Positions 1 through 13,285 of a DNA stretch of 64,000 nt are shown piece after piece. This DNA is from Bilabrum cf. latius (Eukaryota > Bigyra: Bicosoecida > Bigyra > Bicosoecida). Location: positions 620,001 through 684,000 of the forward strand of contig OZ237742.1 in NCBI GenBank assembly GCA_965178125.1, read 5' to 3'. Positions within the stretch are counted from its first letter, which is position 1. Each line of letters starts with the position of its first letter. A program made the position numbers and the translations under genes. Under the pieces are notes generated by a model. That model was not told where the DNA came from and searched no databases. It saw only the letters and a list, made by a program, of their open reading frames with translations.

Positions 1-3000
1 TCGCATGATCTCGTAGCACGATTTTCGATGGCAGTCCGATGCTTCCGCGTGATTGCTGCACTGCTAGTTGCTACTGCTGGGATGCATGGCAAGGAATCGG
101 CTTCTGATGCGAGCTCTAGATCAGCCTCAGATCCGCATTCGTAGCGAAAGTCAGAGTCAATGGCTGGCCTGCAACGCACAGAGCAGCAGGCCTGCGTTGT
201 AGAGCAGTGGACCCTGCCTACAATTTGCGTTGCGCTTGGCGTTGCGGAAAAGATGCTAGCAGTCGGGACAAAGATGCAGTCGCAGCGTTACAGAGAGGTG
301 TATGAGCAGGGTGGAGACACAGCAATGGATGAGGTTGGCACTGCGGAGAGCCAGCCGGGGCAGCGCGCTCGTGGGCAGATGAACCCTGCCGACGACAGCA
401 CTCCTTCGCACGCCCCAAAACAAACAGCTTCTCCAGTCGCCCATTCCAACTCCAGTCTCGATTGCATGCATGATCGTCATGTTTGCGAGGCGATGGAATT
501 CGTTGCACTCCTTGGTAGGGCCCTAACATGCTCTCCTGTTGGCTTCCGTGTTCTGCTTCGCTCCGGCGATGGAGACCCGCACAGCCCCAAAGCCCTGGCT
601 AGAACCGCGCTGGCGCTTGTACTACGCAGCTGGAGCTGGAGCCATGATGCATTTGCTCGGGTTTCTGCAGAGCTGCCTTTGCTTCCCGCTCACCCGGACA
701 AGCCGCAGCACTGGGCAGCAGTGCCTCCCGCCAGCAGACCCTCGGCCTCGAGCTGGCAGCTAGACCCCGGCAGCGACAGCGATGATGAAGCCAGCGCTTC
801 CATTCCGTTCTAGGGCTATGAAGGGATTAAGAGTTGGGCAGCTCCTGGAAGGCGGGGTCGCTCGGGCCGGAGAGGCTCGATTCTGGAGAAGAGGCACGTG
901 CGACGCCAACTATTCGCACTGGAGTCCTCGAGATGCACTCGACAGCTGGTTGCCGAGACACTAGGTGCTGCGATGGCTCATGATTAGTTGCAGACCAACA
1001 GAATTTTGTCTTCGGTAGGAGGCATGGGTTGGCGGAATCTAGGTCCGATCTCTGCGGCTGTGCCTGACAGGACGGCGTCAGAGTCTGCCGCCTTTGCCGC
1101 CATTCTTTGTTCGCTCGGTCTTGCGGCTTCAGGTGGCATTCAAAGTACATCTGCGTCTATCACTGGTGGCACGAGCATCCGAGATAAGCTATTTGCATGG
1201 TAGCCTGCCATGCAGGCTGCAGCCTATCCCTAGTCGGTTCCTTCTCTTGATGAAGCCCTGCACTAGCACGAGCTGTTCAATCCCGCGTTTTACTTCGAGC
1301 ACGACAAGGACATGGCAGCGGCAATAGCTGTAGCAGAAAAGCGAAAAGAGCAATCAGAGCTTGGTAGTGTTGATGTTCACGTGAAGCAGGCCTAGACTCT
1401 CTCGGCTGAGCTGCTGAGAACCCTGTCTGCTGAGAGGGTTTGGTTGCGTTCTGGCGTGTCTGCAGTCAGTCTGTCGCAGGATGCGCCTGGCTTTGGGGTA
1501 TCTGTTGCAGCGGCAGCCTCTGACGGATCGTTGCGGACCCAAAGCATGATCGGGGATCGCACAAGGTCCATCCTGGAGAAACTGTTGGAGCTGCAGAGAG
1601 GAGACCTCATTCAGAAATCAATGATGGGTACCTCAAACCGCGCAGACAAAGTCAGCGTTGCGGACAGGAGCACAATGGGTAGCGCATCGGCGTTATCCGC
1701 AGGAAGTTTCGATGCGCATGCTCACTTTGAACATGATGGGAGCTTGCCTCTGCTGTGCCGTGGCATTTTGGGAACGGACGTATCAGTCAACTCGATGTTT
1801 TCGGCCGCTCTAGCTGCGACTGGTGCTTGGTCAGAGATTCGAAGCGCGACTCACACCATGTCTCGACTCGCCGCAATTAAAAGCTTTCACCAGAATGCTA
1901 GGCTTGCGTCCCTAGTCGCCAATTTTTGGGGCCGGTCAGTTGATTTTAGGACCCCACTAGCAACGAGCCAGACCGCCAGACCCCGAGCTGGCTTGCGCTG
2001 GCCAATGCGCCAAGATCCTGGCCGTGTGTTCCTGAGACATGCGGGCTTGGGTAGCGCCATCAATGATGCGTTCATGCACGCAGGTATTTCGGGTAGTGCA
2101 AATTCTGGTTCGATTGGAGTCGGCGGAGATTAGCAGCGTGGTAGAGGTGTAGATGTTCATGACTCGAGACTGGAAGTAAGTCGATTTGAGAGCATGATAC
2201 AATCTGCAGCCGGCCTGCTTGGTCGAACCATATGGTTCGCAGTTATTGCACGAAATGCGGATCTCCAAGAAGACGAAGCTCCTGGTCGTGGTCGGACGGC
2301 TTACACACTTGCTGCGATCGAACGACTGCAATTGCGAAGGGGCCTACTAGGTAGCATTTCATCTGCACCGCCTGCATTGTTGGTAAAAGGCTATGTAGCC
2401 GCCTGCAGGTTGCCTTCACCTGAACCTGTATCTCCGAAAATGTGTGCAGCCATGTGCATGCAATTATCAGTGTCACTGTTGCGGCACAGCATTGCAAGCG
2501 AGAGATACAGAGATGCTTTGCTTGCCGCGTGCTCCATGCGACAATTGCTCAAGGCAAGCGTTGAAGAAGACAATCAAATGGATCCACCAGTTGTCCGTGA
2601 CTTTGTTGACATGATTGCTCCCCTTGTGCGAGTCTCGACCCGTCTACGTGCAGAGCTATTCGTTGCTGGGTAGTTGCAGCGATCAAGGGCAGAAGCAATG
2701 ATCGCCACTTCAAGGCTCAAATCTGCGCAATCTACTCTAAGACGAGCCTCACAGGAGCTCTTGGCGTCAAAGACCACAACAGGAAGCGATAGCGGCTTTC
2801 CACCGGGCAAGATGCACTCCTCGAGAATCAGCGCCGACGAGGCGCAGCGTCGCACGAGTGTGGCAGAGGACCAAGCCAGCACAGCTGCGCGCGCTCTCCT
2901 GAAGGCAAGGGGCAGATTGATGAGCGCTCGCAAAGGAGCAGGCAGCTAGAAGAGCAGTATGACCGTCCGGAGAATGGCAAGGTAGCTTTATGGTGTCACC

Positions 3001-6000
3001 CAGTTGCTTTCAGCTTGCTTTGACGTGCTGAGAGCACGACTGGACTTGCTTGAAGGGGGTCATCGGACGGCGGACTTCGCCCTCGACCTCATGCATGCTG
3101 TCTCCCCTCTTGTACGAGCAATGAACATGAGTACTGAGCTTCCTATGGTCTCGTCTGCACTGGATCTATTCTGGAGGTTATGTCGGGTCGTGCGGCAATT
3201 CGATCCGCATGGCTCGTTTGTTCACCACGAGGTCATTGAGTCGATGGTTTGCACCAGCCGATGGGCGGCTTGCATGGCTGTGCTGGCCAACAGCGTGCTA
3301 AAACCGGCGCTCTAGAGTAAAAGCATGGGGCTGGAGCGGTCGACGGGCGTGCAAGGGGCTGGAATCAGCTCTGACAAGAAATCTCCTGGCCATGCTGGAC
3401 ATGGTGCAGTCGAAGCATCAGATAGCAGCGCAGGAAAGCTTTCCGAAAGCAAAGATGCGATATCAGCATGCAAGCAGCTTTTGGCAGTTGATTCTGTCGG
3501 CGATCAAGTAATGTCGCAGCTTCTAGGTTCTCTGCAGAAGTGCTGCAGCCCTATTGGTGCGATGCAACCAGATGAGATCGCCCACGTGATGCTAGTCTCT
3601 CTCATTCGGCAGCTGCGGCGAGTCCTCGTCCGGGACACAAGCGTTAATGGTATTTTAAACGTGTATCCATGGCTGACAATAGAGTAGGCTGGCGCGGCTC
3701 AATTAGCAGTTTCTCGCAAGCCGTGCGCCCCTTTTGATCCAACTCTTGGCGACTGCGTGCTGCTTACTGGCATCTCACTTGGCTCATTGGATGCTACAGG
3801 AGGTATCTCTGCCGGTGATAAAGCTTTAAATGAACTGATTCATGGTCCAAGTGAGCAGCTTCGAGCCATTCCAGAGTCCGTACCTGCAGGTACTAATGCG
3901 TCATGGGTTGGTGCGAGTTGCGGGATGCATGGAGGCGAGGGACTGCACAGGATCATTCGAGAGTGTTGTGCTGCTATATGGGCATCGTTACACTTTAGTA
4001 GCGCTGCTGCTGACATTGTGAGTACAGAGACAGTTCCACGGGCGATTGCAACTGTATTGCGGCCGTGCGGGCAGCAGTTTGCTGAGGCATACGAGTTGCT
4101 GCAGCGCGCTCCTGACGAGCCGCGAGCGGAAGCTGCTGACAGCAAAGCAAACAGATCAACATCACGCAGCTCGAGAGGGCCTCGCTTTGAATTCCACGAC
4201 AAGTCGGTTTTCTCATTCCCGTCTAGCGGCCTGACATCGAACCAGCCGTCCGCTGCGTTTGACCGCTTTCGCAAGACGCACTATTCGCACTTCAAAGGAT
4301 CTGATGCTGCGCCAAAGGAGACGGATGCAGGACTTGGAGGCGTTGACTTAGACGCGTCTCCTTCCTTCACTAGACACAGGCGACGATTGTACGATGAGAC
4401 AGCCCCGTATTTGCTTGGACAGGGCTCTGCAGACATTCGCAAGACCCGGGAGGCGGTTCATGCGGTGTTAAAGCGACGAGACCTGAACAAGCTAGGTCGA
4501 AGCGTATTGGTTCGTTCTGTGCATGACCTGCTATCTAGTTTGGGCCGGGGTAGTGGAACCGAAGCCATTGAAGCGGCTGCCCAAGCTCTGGCTCGGGTAC
4601 GGCCGGTGCAATCCGAAAAGATTGTGCTGGACGGCATGGAGCCCTCTGCGGTCATGTTGAATGTGTCAAAGTCCTTGGTGCTGTGGTATCAGGACATGAG
4701 AAAGGATGGTATAACTTCAGATACTCGGCCGTTAGACACATCGCCGGTTCCACAGCACGTTGAAGGGCCGATCAGCTGTTCAGATGCCATTCGAATCTAG
4801 AAATTGGGATCCGAGTCGGCAGCGCTTGCCGGTGGTGAAGGTGATGCACCCATAGAATTTCCTGAAATTTCTTCGATTTCTCCCTTCTTCTCGGACGGTG
4901 TTGCCCACTGTGCTCTTGAGGCTGCGGCTTCCATGTGCAGTGCCATGGCTGCCAAAGCTGACGCGATCTCAGTCGTCCATTCAGTTGGGTTTACTGCATC
5001 TTTAGGACTCTGTGCGGCCAACGTGTTCTGTTCAGCGAAACTCAGGGTTCGCTCCGCCGAAGTGCTCTGGATGCTACACTTAAAGTGGAGATCCATCCAG
5101 CAGCGATCACTGCGGGCTAGCCAGGACCTTGCGCACTCCGTGAAACGAAGCAGTGCCACCCCGCAGGGCAAGAGCAGCGGCAAGGACGGAGTACTTCCAA
5201 CCGTTCTAGGAGTTGCGCAGATGCTGCTTGGCTAGCACAGCCTATGGAGAGCAGCAGCACACCTGCTCCGTGCGATTGGTATGTCACCTCGCAACGTGTG
5301 CATGCCGAATGCGGTTCGACAACGGCGTGTTTGCACGCGCAGTGCGCTTTCTGCTGAAGCGCCCTTGTTGGCAGCCAAGCTTGGGTTGGCTAACGAGCGC
5401 ACCGAATCACAGTCACCGGCGCTGGATCGATTCGCAAACGGGGTCAGTCGTGCAGCTTGGAACTCACAGATTGATGTGCAGGAGCGATGTGCATCATTGC
5501 TCGCTGGCATATCCGCAGAGATAGGCCATGGCAAAGGCGACAGCGGATGCAGTGGCCGAGTTATAGCGGTGGTGTAGCGCACAAAGAAATCGCTTCGTTA
5601 GCTTGCCACCGAGGATTGGGAGGACAAGCACATGAACACATCTGCAGTCGTTGGGCAGCTTCACAGAACCATTTCACTCCTTTTAGTGGTACTTGTAAAT
5701 CTTTCGGCAGATGACCGCTTCAAGTCATCCAGCAAGAGTGCCATACTATCCATCTTTGGCATGGCGTACCCGGTCAGCCGATTCAAGCCTTTAGTAGGCG
5801 GTGGGCACTTGCACCTCAAGCCAAGGCTGCCACCAGCCATTTAGTCCCTGGCAATGAAGCTGGTGACCAATCTTACCCATTCGCCGACGCACAGATCCCT
5901 CGTGTATCGTAGCGAGCTCGCGCACCGAGCCCGCATCGCAAGAAGTGAGCATAAACGGACATGGGCGGTGGATGAAGAAGACTGGAGGCTTAAGCAAGTG

Positions 6001-9000
6001 GACCGAGCAGCAGCTGTGTTTGATCCGAGCTCCACTGATAGCGAGGTCGATGATCCCCTAATCGATGCTCAGGCAGGTATAAAGCTCAGCCGGCAGATCG
6101 CCACCAGGAAACAGGCTCGGGCCCGGGACGTGGAACGCCTACCTCCACACTCTTCAAGCTAGCTTTCTGAAAGCGCCATGCTCCGAATCGAGTCTCGCCC
6201 GCTGCAATGCATGATGCAGCGACCCACTCTGGATAGAAGGGTTATTGTCCGGCAAGAAGAGCTTGAATCCACCCCAACTGACGTGATTCATGTTGAGAAG
6301 GCAAGTCGATCGACCCGGCCCCGCTCTGCAAGACTTCTTCGAGCGAAAGGGACCACAGTATCAGGCACTAGTGGACCAGTTGCTGCTAGCTATTTTGATG
6401 CGCGCTCTGGCTAGTCTCCGCAACCCAATTAGTATACGCTGGCGCCTGGTCCACGACGACCGACGAGTGCCCGCCCGATTCGAAGCTCGCCGAGCGTGAG
6501 CAGGAGCAGGAAGCGTGCTGGTATTCCAAGCTCTCCAATGAGAGTGAAGCCCTTGGGCCTTCGACCAGCCTCGGCTCAAATCGGACTACAGCGACAGTCC
6601 AGCGCGATACTAGATTCTCACAATGCGACTACCTCTGAGTTTTAGTCGCGATTGCGCTGGGCACCAGACGTAACTGCGGTGTCGGCTGGTGGACAGACAC
6701 TGCGAGCGCGCCGAGTTGCAAGCGCGTCGATCGAGCAAAACCTCGGAAATTCTTCTCAATTTGGAGTTGTGCAGGATGGTGCCTTGCAAATTCGAGCAGG
6801 ACAGAGTGAGAACGTGGAGTTTGAGGGTACTTTCTTGGCATTTGGACACGTGCTGCGTGAGTCTAAGGTTGTGGATGAGGGTTCGAGGCAGACTGGCGCC
6901 CGGATATCCACTGCTGCATCTGGTGACGAAGTTCGAAAACGTCGATTCGGTTTTGAATCGCCAAATCGCTCCGCGAGGCAAAGACGCGAACTTCTGGGCA
7001 CGTTCGATGACGACGATGATGACTCTGTTGCAGGCGGGGATGCGGCTGATCATGGCACCCCTGCCAAGCTGATTCACTCTGTGAGACTCTCTCGAGAAGC
7101 TGCCATCGATTCTAAGGACGCCACAGATAGCATCGCTCCAGCAGAATAGGTGCTAGTCGCCACGCATTCGGCAGTGAATGCTGCAGCGTAGGCGTTTGTC
7201 TCAAGAAGAAAAGGCCGTCACGCTGCCGCGAGCCCGATGCGATTTCAGGCCAAGTTCAAAAATGAAGCCAGTGGTGATCAACTCGCCGCGTCTGGTTCTT
7301 TGCGAGACCCCGACGATATCGAGGCAGACCGTAAAGCATTCGGTGGTAAAAGCTTCGAAGTTTCGACCGGGTCAAAGCCTGCAGTACGACGACCTCGTGG
7401 GTCCGAGAATCCAGGCACCGACACGCTGGCGCCGTTCCTTCGCCGACAAGCCAAGAACTGCACCCGTGCTGATGCACTGATCGCTGATGCGCTTGGACTA
7501 GATATTGCACATGAGTCGCAGGCCTTGGGCGGCAGAACAAACAGGCTAGTCGCGCCGTCGGTGGAGCAGGTGCCTGGCATCCATGCCGTGGGCGAGCACG
7601 TGATTGATGGCAGCGGCCACGTCAGGTACTATCCTAAGTCTTAGACGGCTCCAAAGCTGGAGTTTGAGGCCAAGGTGTAGCACGATCGGGTGATGAAGTT
7701 CACGTTCGGCTCTGAGAAGCGTGAGCATGCAGATCCAGCGTCAGCGCGTCATGGACTTGGCGGCTTCAGCAAATCTGCTGCATCAGAGCGCGAGTCTGCT
7801 GGCCCGCACCTGTGGGCGTTCGAGGCACATGAAGGTTCTCGTATCGCAGAAGAGGCGGGAATCCCTTCGCAACGCCTGCCGAATGGACGTTTGGTGAGGT
7901 ATTATTTCCGGTCTGACGTTCACCGGGCCGTGTACCAGCACGATGGCACGCCGGCAAGCTTCCCCTCGGACCCATTTGTCGATTTGAGGCGTCTGCAAGC
8001 TGGGCCATCTGACACCAACATCGGCATGCTACTTGAGGACTGCCCGCTTTTGCCGATGCATCGCATGGATGAGCGTCGCCTGCCTCCCATTGGCTCATTG
8101 CTGGACCCCAATTCACCCAGATGGCGCAGCAGGCCGTGGGCGCGCGGTCTTGTGCTCCCCAGTCCGTTCGAGGGCAAGCTACAGGTGTATTTTGACGACA
8201 AGTCTTACAGCGTCCCGTAGCTTCCTGCACTCCCGCGTGAAAAGCGACCGACCAACCTTGGTGCCAGGAAGAAGAAGGCGGTCGACAAGATAGTGTCTGT
8301 TTTCAAGCCTCGCTCGAGGGAGAGTGCATCCGGGACTCTCTTTACTGGAGAAGCAGTTGGGGCCAAAGCCATTCGACTCGAATGGAAGAGGCAAGAGCTA
8401 AAAGGTGCACTCTTTGTTATGGTCAATCGAATGTACAAGGAGGTGCGAGGGGGCTCTAGAGGAGCCACCGATCTTGGTCGCACCCTTGAAGTTCTGTGTG
8501 AGCCAGACAATGCTGAGCTTGTGCTCGCGGTGTTCGATCTGTACGCCGCAGTCACCGGTGGCACCGACACGGATGCGTTCCTCACGCTTACCCAGGCAGG
8601 TTTTCACCTGTTTGCGGCCCATGCTGGCATTGTGCAGGTGCCCGGGGTGCAGCCATCCAGCGCCGGCAGGCGTTTCAGCAAATTTGCTCTCAGAAGCAGC
8701 GATCTGGACACTGTGTACATCCAGGCACATGTGCAGACCAAGCGGTTGTAGGATGCCAGGGCCATGAAAGCAAGCAGGGCAATCGGAATTCGGCCCGCTC
8801 CTCGCTCAGGATCTGTTGCAGCCACTGGACGGTCTTCAACATCAAGTGCATCCGCTGCTCGAGGCAGACAGGCAGGCCAAAGCAGCCCCGCTGCAAGGCA
8901 GGGCTCGCCGACCCGCGTATCATTGCCACCGGAACCTGCCGATCGATCGCTGCATCGCTGGTAGTTCATTGAGAGTCTAGCCCGCATCGCACACGACATG

Positions 9001-10302
9001 TACGTCAAGTCCTCGCAAGAGCGGTCGTTAGCGGGTGCGATGCGGCGGTTGCTGAGCCAGGACCTTAGAAGGCGTCTACCGTTCTTCGTGCAGATTGCTG
9101 GCGATCGGTACAGGAAGCGGCGCTTGTACACGCTGGCGGTCGATGATGCCATCAGACCGCACCTGCAGACGCTACGAAGGCTCCACACTACATACGCCTC
9201 GCCTGACGCGACATTTACTGTGGAAGTCCCAGTTCGTCGCGGCAAGGCGCTCCTCAAGGCCGTTGCAGGAGCACTGCGAATGCGACTGGCGATGCTAGGC
9301 GCAAAAGGGCTCAAGCAAGGGGCGGGTTCTGGCAACAAGCCAAGTGGTGGGCTGCTTGGGGCCGTCGGGAAAGTGGCGGCAGCTCAGCAGATACCTGCTG
9401 CTGATAGTGTGAGCGAAACAAGTTCGACTTCAACTCCGAATACTCGCACAGTGAGGATGCCACTGATGGCTCTGGAAGGCTTCATGAGGCTGATGCATGA
9501 CGCTCGCGTTGTGGACGGGGACCTCACAAAGCGAGACATCGTCCTTGCGTTTACATTTGCTCGGCTTAGACGACCCGATCCACTGAGGGGATCGGGAGAA
9601 ATGCAGCGCTCTACGCATCTATCATTCATGGACTTCCTCGAGGCGCTGTGCCGAGTTGCAGACTCCCATACCCTACCGACGCACGAGGAAATGCAGGCAG
9701 CTGGCGTGCAGGATCCCAACGAGTATTTCAAGAAGCTGGACGCTGCCGGACTGCCTCGGCCGAGGCGACCTTCAGGGTCGTGGGTCGCCCCGAAAACGCG
9801 GCCGCTAGGTGTGAAGGTCCAGCTGTTCTTGGATCGACTGATGGGCGGCCTAAAAGATCGCGTGGCAACGCTTCGTGACAGCGACTCCAAGATCAAGTCT
9901 GCCCTAGTCCCAACCCCGGCTGGCGGGCTCGCAATTCCAGCTGGTGCCCTCGCTGGAATCAAGGATCCAAAGAAAGCCGTCGAATTTGTGCGTGCAGCCG
10001 CCGCGCTGGCTAGCCGCGCTGCACGAGCTAGGGAGGTTTTAGCCTCAAAGTCAAGGTCCTCCGACCGCAAGCAGCAGCAAATTGTGCTAGATGGGGATGG
10101 TAGAGCCAGCTAGGGGGCCGTGCACAGCTCCGGGCCACGTATTCTGCTCGAGGGAAGTTCTAGTGCGAACGCGCGACGCCGAGGGTCCGTCGTGATCGGA
10201 GCTGGAGACTTGGCCAGGCTGGCCAGCTCGGTGCAGGGTGCTGATCTTGCTAGTAGGGCAGGTGTTCGACGAAGGGTCGGACACAGGAGGCAGTCTGTTT
10301 GA
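1..10302 (+). CDS. Giant protein with C-terminal EF-hand-like segment (5' end outside window)
   Basis: A single frame (codons starting at 1, 4, 7...) is open from the first base to a TGA at 10300-10302, about 3430 codons. It is interrupted only by about 31 TAG codons, for example at 142, 811, 985, 1201, 1231, 2131, 3313, 4798, 6412, 7147, 8218 and 10111; I walked the joins and found no TGA or TAA. I do not recognise most of the protein. It is Ser/Ala/Arg-rich and probably mostly disordered. Near residues 3150-3235 the segment with LSFMDFLEALCRVAD resembles the EF-hand-like helical segments of axonemal and calcium-binding flagellar proteins, and a similar helical block lies at about 8390-8640. 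An ATG at 28 followed by a hydrophobic stretch could be a signal-peptide start, but the frame is open upstream, so the true start is unknown. Cytoskeletal or ciliary function is inference. Confidence 0.8.
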
Positions 10303-10444
10303 TTGTACGTGGTCTGTTGCACCATTATGGTTTGACTACATCACGGAATGGTTTGAGTCGAGGCCGTGCACGCACCCAATGTGGCCTTAATGCTGTATGC
10401 ATAGCTACGTCTAATCTATACTACACTTTCTCTAGTTTCAACCA

Positions 10445-13175
10445 TCAGTAAGTTGGGGCAATTCCAGCAGCCCTTAGCTGCTGCCGAAGCCGGTCGGCCT
10501 TGACTGCCAGCAGCTTCGACATTTCCACGCACACTTCCAGCTCCTGCTTGAACCCATCCGCGCCGACCACCCGCCGTTCTGTGGAAGGGTCATCAGTCGA
10601 TAAGCCCGGCGAGTCAAGGAGCTTCTTGCAGTTGTCTACTACCCACTTAAATCCCGCCTGCGCATCCACGCAGTCCCTGACACGGCCAGCGGCCGTAGGA
10701 TCCAGCCTCTTGTTGACGAGGTGGGCCACCACAAATGCTGCGTTCAGGTAAGCCATGGTCGTCCCGCTGTCAATCTCCGTGGCGCCAACGAGCGGCTTGT
10801 CCTAACTGCCGCCAGCGTATCCCCCGTCCGCAAGAATGCTAGGCTGCTCTTTCGCAAGCACAGCGTCTCTCATGACATCTTGGATCAGGTCCGCCCTCTC
10901 TGATATGCAACGGGGTACTGGGGGTCCACCGGCTGGCAGCCGCTTGTCGCTAAAACATCTCAAGAAGTGCAAGTTGAAGAAGATGGCTCGATCCACAACC
11001 TTGCACAAGCCGTTCAGCTCGCCGAGACTGGGTGCCTTTTGCGATTGCTCGAAGGCGTCATCCACCAGCTGCATCTTGATCTCTGCGGCCTCTCGCGCTG
11101 CCATGGCACACTGGTGCGATAGTTCTTTGTGGTTCACGATGAAGATGGACGGGTTCAGCACACCAAGCAAGCCTGCCTGCAGACCGACCCGCCGCAGGTG
11201 CATGGCCTGGGCGCGCTGTGGCGTGGACTCAAAGCCAACCAAGCAGCGGTAGAGCCCAGCCTTGTCCTCCTGGATCCGTACATAGTCCGTGACAAAGCCG
11301 TCCAGCTTGAAGTACTTCAGTGCCGTGGCGAAGTGGGCATTCGCCCGTTTGAAGTAGGTTCGGGCCTGCGGGAAGCTGTTGACGTCTTTAGGGGTCGGGT
11401 GCTTGGGATCAAGCGATGGCGGGGTGGCCGGTGGAGTCGTCTCATCTGCACATTCCTGCATGAATGACGCGAAGGGAAGAGCTACTTCGGACGGGGCGAG
11501 CAGCCGCTCGCCCTCGCTTAGCTTGCTCTCTTCGGCTCCCGATGATGGGGCAGACGTGCCTCTGCTTCCCGCTCCCTCCCCAGCCCCACCAGCGGGGGGC
11601 GATTTCGTCTCCACCTCGTCCTCCAGATCCGACTCGGAATCACCTATGTCAACATCAAAGTCGTCGTCCTCAGCGTCATCATCGGCGCCCGTGCCCGATG
11701 CAGCAGCCCCAGAACCCGACTCAGACCCGTCTCCAGGGCGCAGTGGCATGTCAGACCTCGTCCTAACGTTGGACGCGGCTTCAGCCAGGGGAACTGGCAC
11801 GGCCATGCGACGCCTTCTCTTGTAGAGCATGCCCTCCGTCCCTGCAGGCCCAAGTCGATCGGCCTTGATCTCCTCCTGCACATCCCTCTCTCGGGCGGTG
11901 TCCAGCACGTCCAGAAGCAGCCTACCGCGGTAGAGGCTGACCTCCGCGGTAACCCTCTTCGCGCGGTCTCCGACCTCGACGCTACCTGGAGAGATGTCTT
12001 CGACCGATGCAGCGGATGTGGCCTGCATCACGTCCAGCGTTCGCTGCTGCTTGTGGTGCTGCAGCATGCACTCCGCAGCACCGAGACACCTTGCCGCGTG
12101 CTGCCACCATCGCCGCGCCTTGTAGAAATTGCAGAGCCGCACGGCGTTTCTAGACCACTCGATCCGGTCGATTGATGCGCCGATGGTGCTCTTCGTGTCT
12201 GCGGCATCATCCCCCGGGCTATGCTCCGCCGCTGCCAGCTCATCCTGTCCATCTGCCGAAGCATCGCTTCGCGTGACAGCCATATGAGGCGACGAATAGC
12301 CAATCAGCTACCGCTCCAACGTGACTCGGACATATCTCGATGCTGCACTGGTCTCTTGCATGCTAGCGTACACTTGAGCGTAGTAGAAGGTGGTGTGCGT
12401 GTAGGCTGCCTCGAGCTGCAGCGACAGCTCATGCAGCCTGGCTGGTGGCACCGGGGCTGGTTCACCTGCTCGGCCTACCTCGTGTGCCGAAGGGTCTGCT
12501 AACACCACAGCGCTACTCCCGCCTTTGATGTCTGAATCACCATCCTTTGGAACAGCAGGCGCTTGCTTGAGCAGCGGAAGAACTTCGGAATGCACTCGCT
12601 TCGCAAGCCGCAAGTGCTTCAGGGCCGCCCGGGGCCGTGACCACCCAGTTAGAATGAGAGACCTGTGCCCACAGGCACGGATTATGTCGCTCGCAAAACC
12701 AACAATTCCACAAATCAGGGGAGCACTGTCTGCTGGTGCTTTGCGTGATCTGACGGAGCCAAGCAGTGCGGCCAGCACTGGCATCCCCTTCTGTAAAGAC
12801 TCGCCAATCTGCCTATCGCCAGTCGTGTTTTCTTCCGTGTCAATGAAATTGATACCCTTGCGGAGCTTTATCCTTGTGCGCAACAAATCAAGATCCGGGA
12901 TGTCAGCCGCAGTGGAAGCGGCTGTTTCATTGAGGGCTTTCAGCTGCCCATCCTACGGTTATGCGGGAAGGAGTGCAGTACAATCAAGTGTAGACGAATT
13001 GGACGTGAAAAAGCAGCTTTGAAACCTGGACTGTACTTACTAGAACTGCTCTAGCTTCGTACTTGAACTTGTACGGTTCTTTTTCAGGGGACACTTTGGC
13101 CTCTAGAGCATCGGCAGACCTAAGGTCGTTCTAGAATGAAAAGTACAATTCATTCAATTCGTGAGCACCTGACAT
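10445..13175 (-). CDS. KIFBP: KIF-binding protein (KIFBP/KBP), TPR-like kinesin regulator
   Basis: Two exons, 13175-13041 and 12952-10445, encode about 880 aa; human KIFBP is about 620. Exon 1 starts at an ATG (13175) and carries PEKEPYKFKYEAR, close to the human N-terminal PEKEPYKSKYSAR. Exon 2 carries INFIDTEE (human VNHIDTEE), YTHTTFYYAQVYA (YTHTLYYLAQVYQ), IEWSRNAVRLCNFY (IEWAINAATLSQFY) and YFKLDGFVTDYV (YFQIDGYVTDHI). The family binds kinesin motor domains and blocks microtubule attachment. TAGs lie in exon 1, at 12308-12310 inside TLER[TAG]LIG, where human has TLKRQLE, and near 10802. The gene stops at TGA. The extra length is an acidic Ser/Gly-rich insert around 11400-11750. It ends tail to tail with the giant gene, 142 bp away, and diverges from the Tls1-like gene. 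Confidence 0.92.
12308..12310 (-). other. In-frame TAG at the conserved Gln of KIFBP
   Basis: The codon lies in YVRVTLER[TAG]LIG. The human protein, as I recall it, reads HSTLKRQLE there, with Gln at this position. Coding similarity continues on both sides without a gap, so the TAG is translated and Gln is the simplest assignment. Confidence 0.85.
12953..13040 (-). other. Intron of KIFBP (88 nt)
   Basis: On the minus strand the intron begins GTAAGTACAG and ends in CCGTAG. Removing it joins ...YEARAVL directly to DGQLKAL..., matching the human order YSARALLEEVKAL, in phase 0. An in-frame TAA at 12959-12961 lies inside it, so splicing is needed. The terminal TAG is the acceptor, not a codon. 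Confidence 0.88.
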
Positions 13176-13285
13176 GAATCACGCAAACGATCAAAATGTT
13201 ATCAAGAACACTTTTCGTGGGCGAATTGAGTGGGAGAAGCAGTCGAACCAAACACGATTCCACTTTGGCGCACAACAGCCCCCCA
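13176..13285. promoter_or_regulatory. Very short divergent start region between KIFBP and the Tls1-like gene
   Basis: The KIFBP ATG (13175, minus) and the first in-frame ATG of the Tls1-like gene (13196, plus) are only 20 bp apart; using the next ATG at 13286 gives 110 bp. Either way the two genes must share an upstream region or have overlapping transcripts. I see no clear TATA box. This is inferred from layout only. Confidence 0.3.

Noticed and set aside
28-144. Signal-peptide start at 28 for the first gene
   Set aside because: A hydrophobic stretch follows ATG 28, but the frame is open to the window edge and no other secretory trait is seen, so the start is left undecided.
12953-12955. 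TAG before DGQLKAL in KIFBP as a translated codon
   Set aside because: It is the AG end of an intron; an in-frame TAA lies just upstream, and exon 1 joins seamlessly in phase 0.
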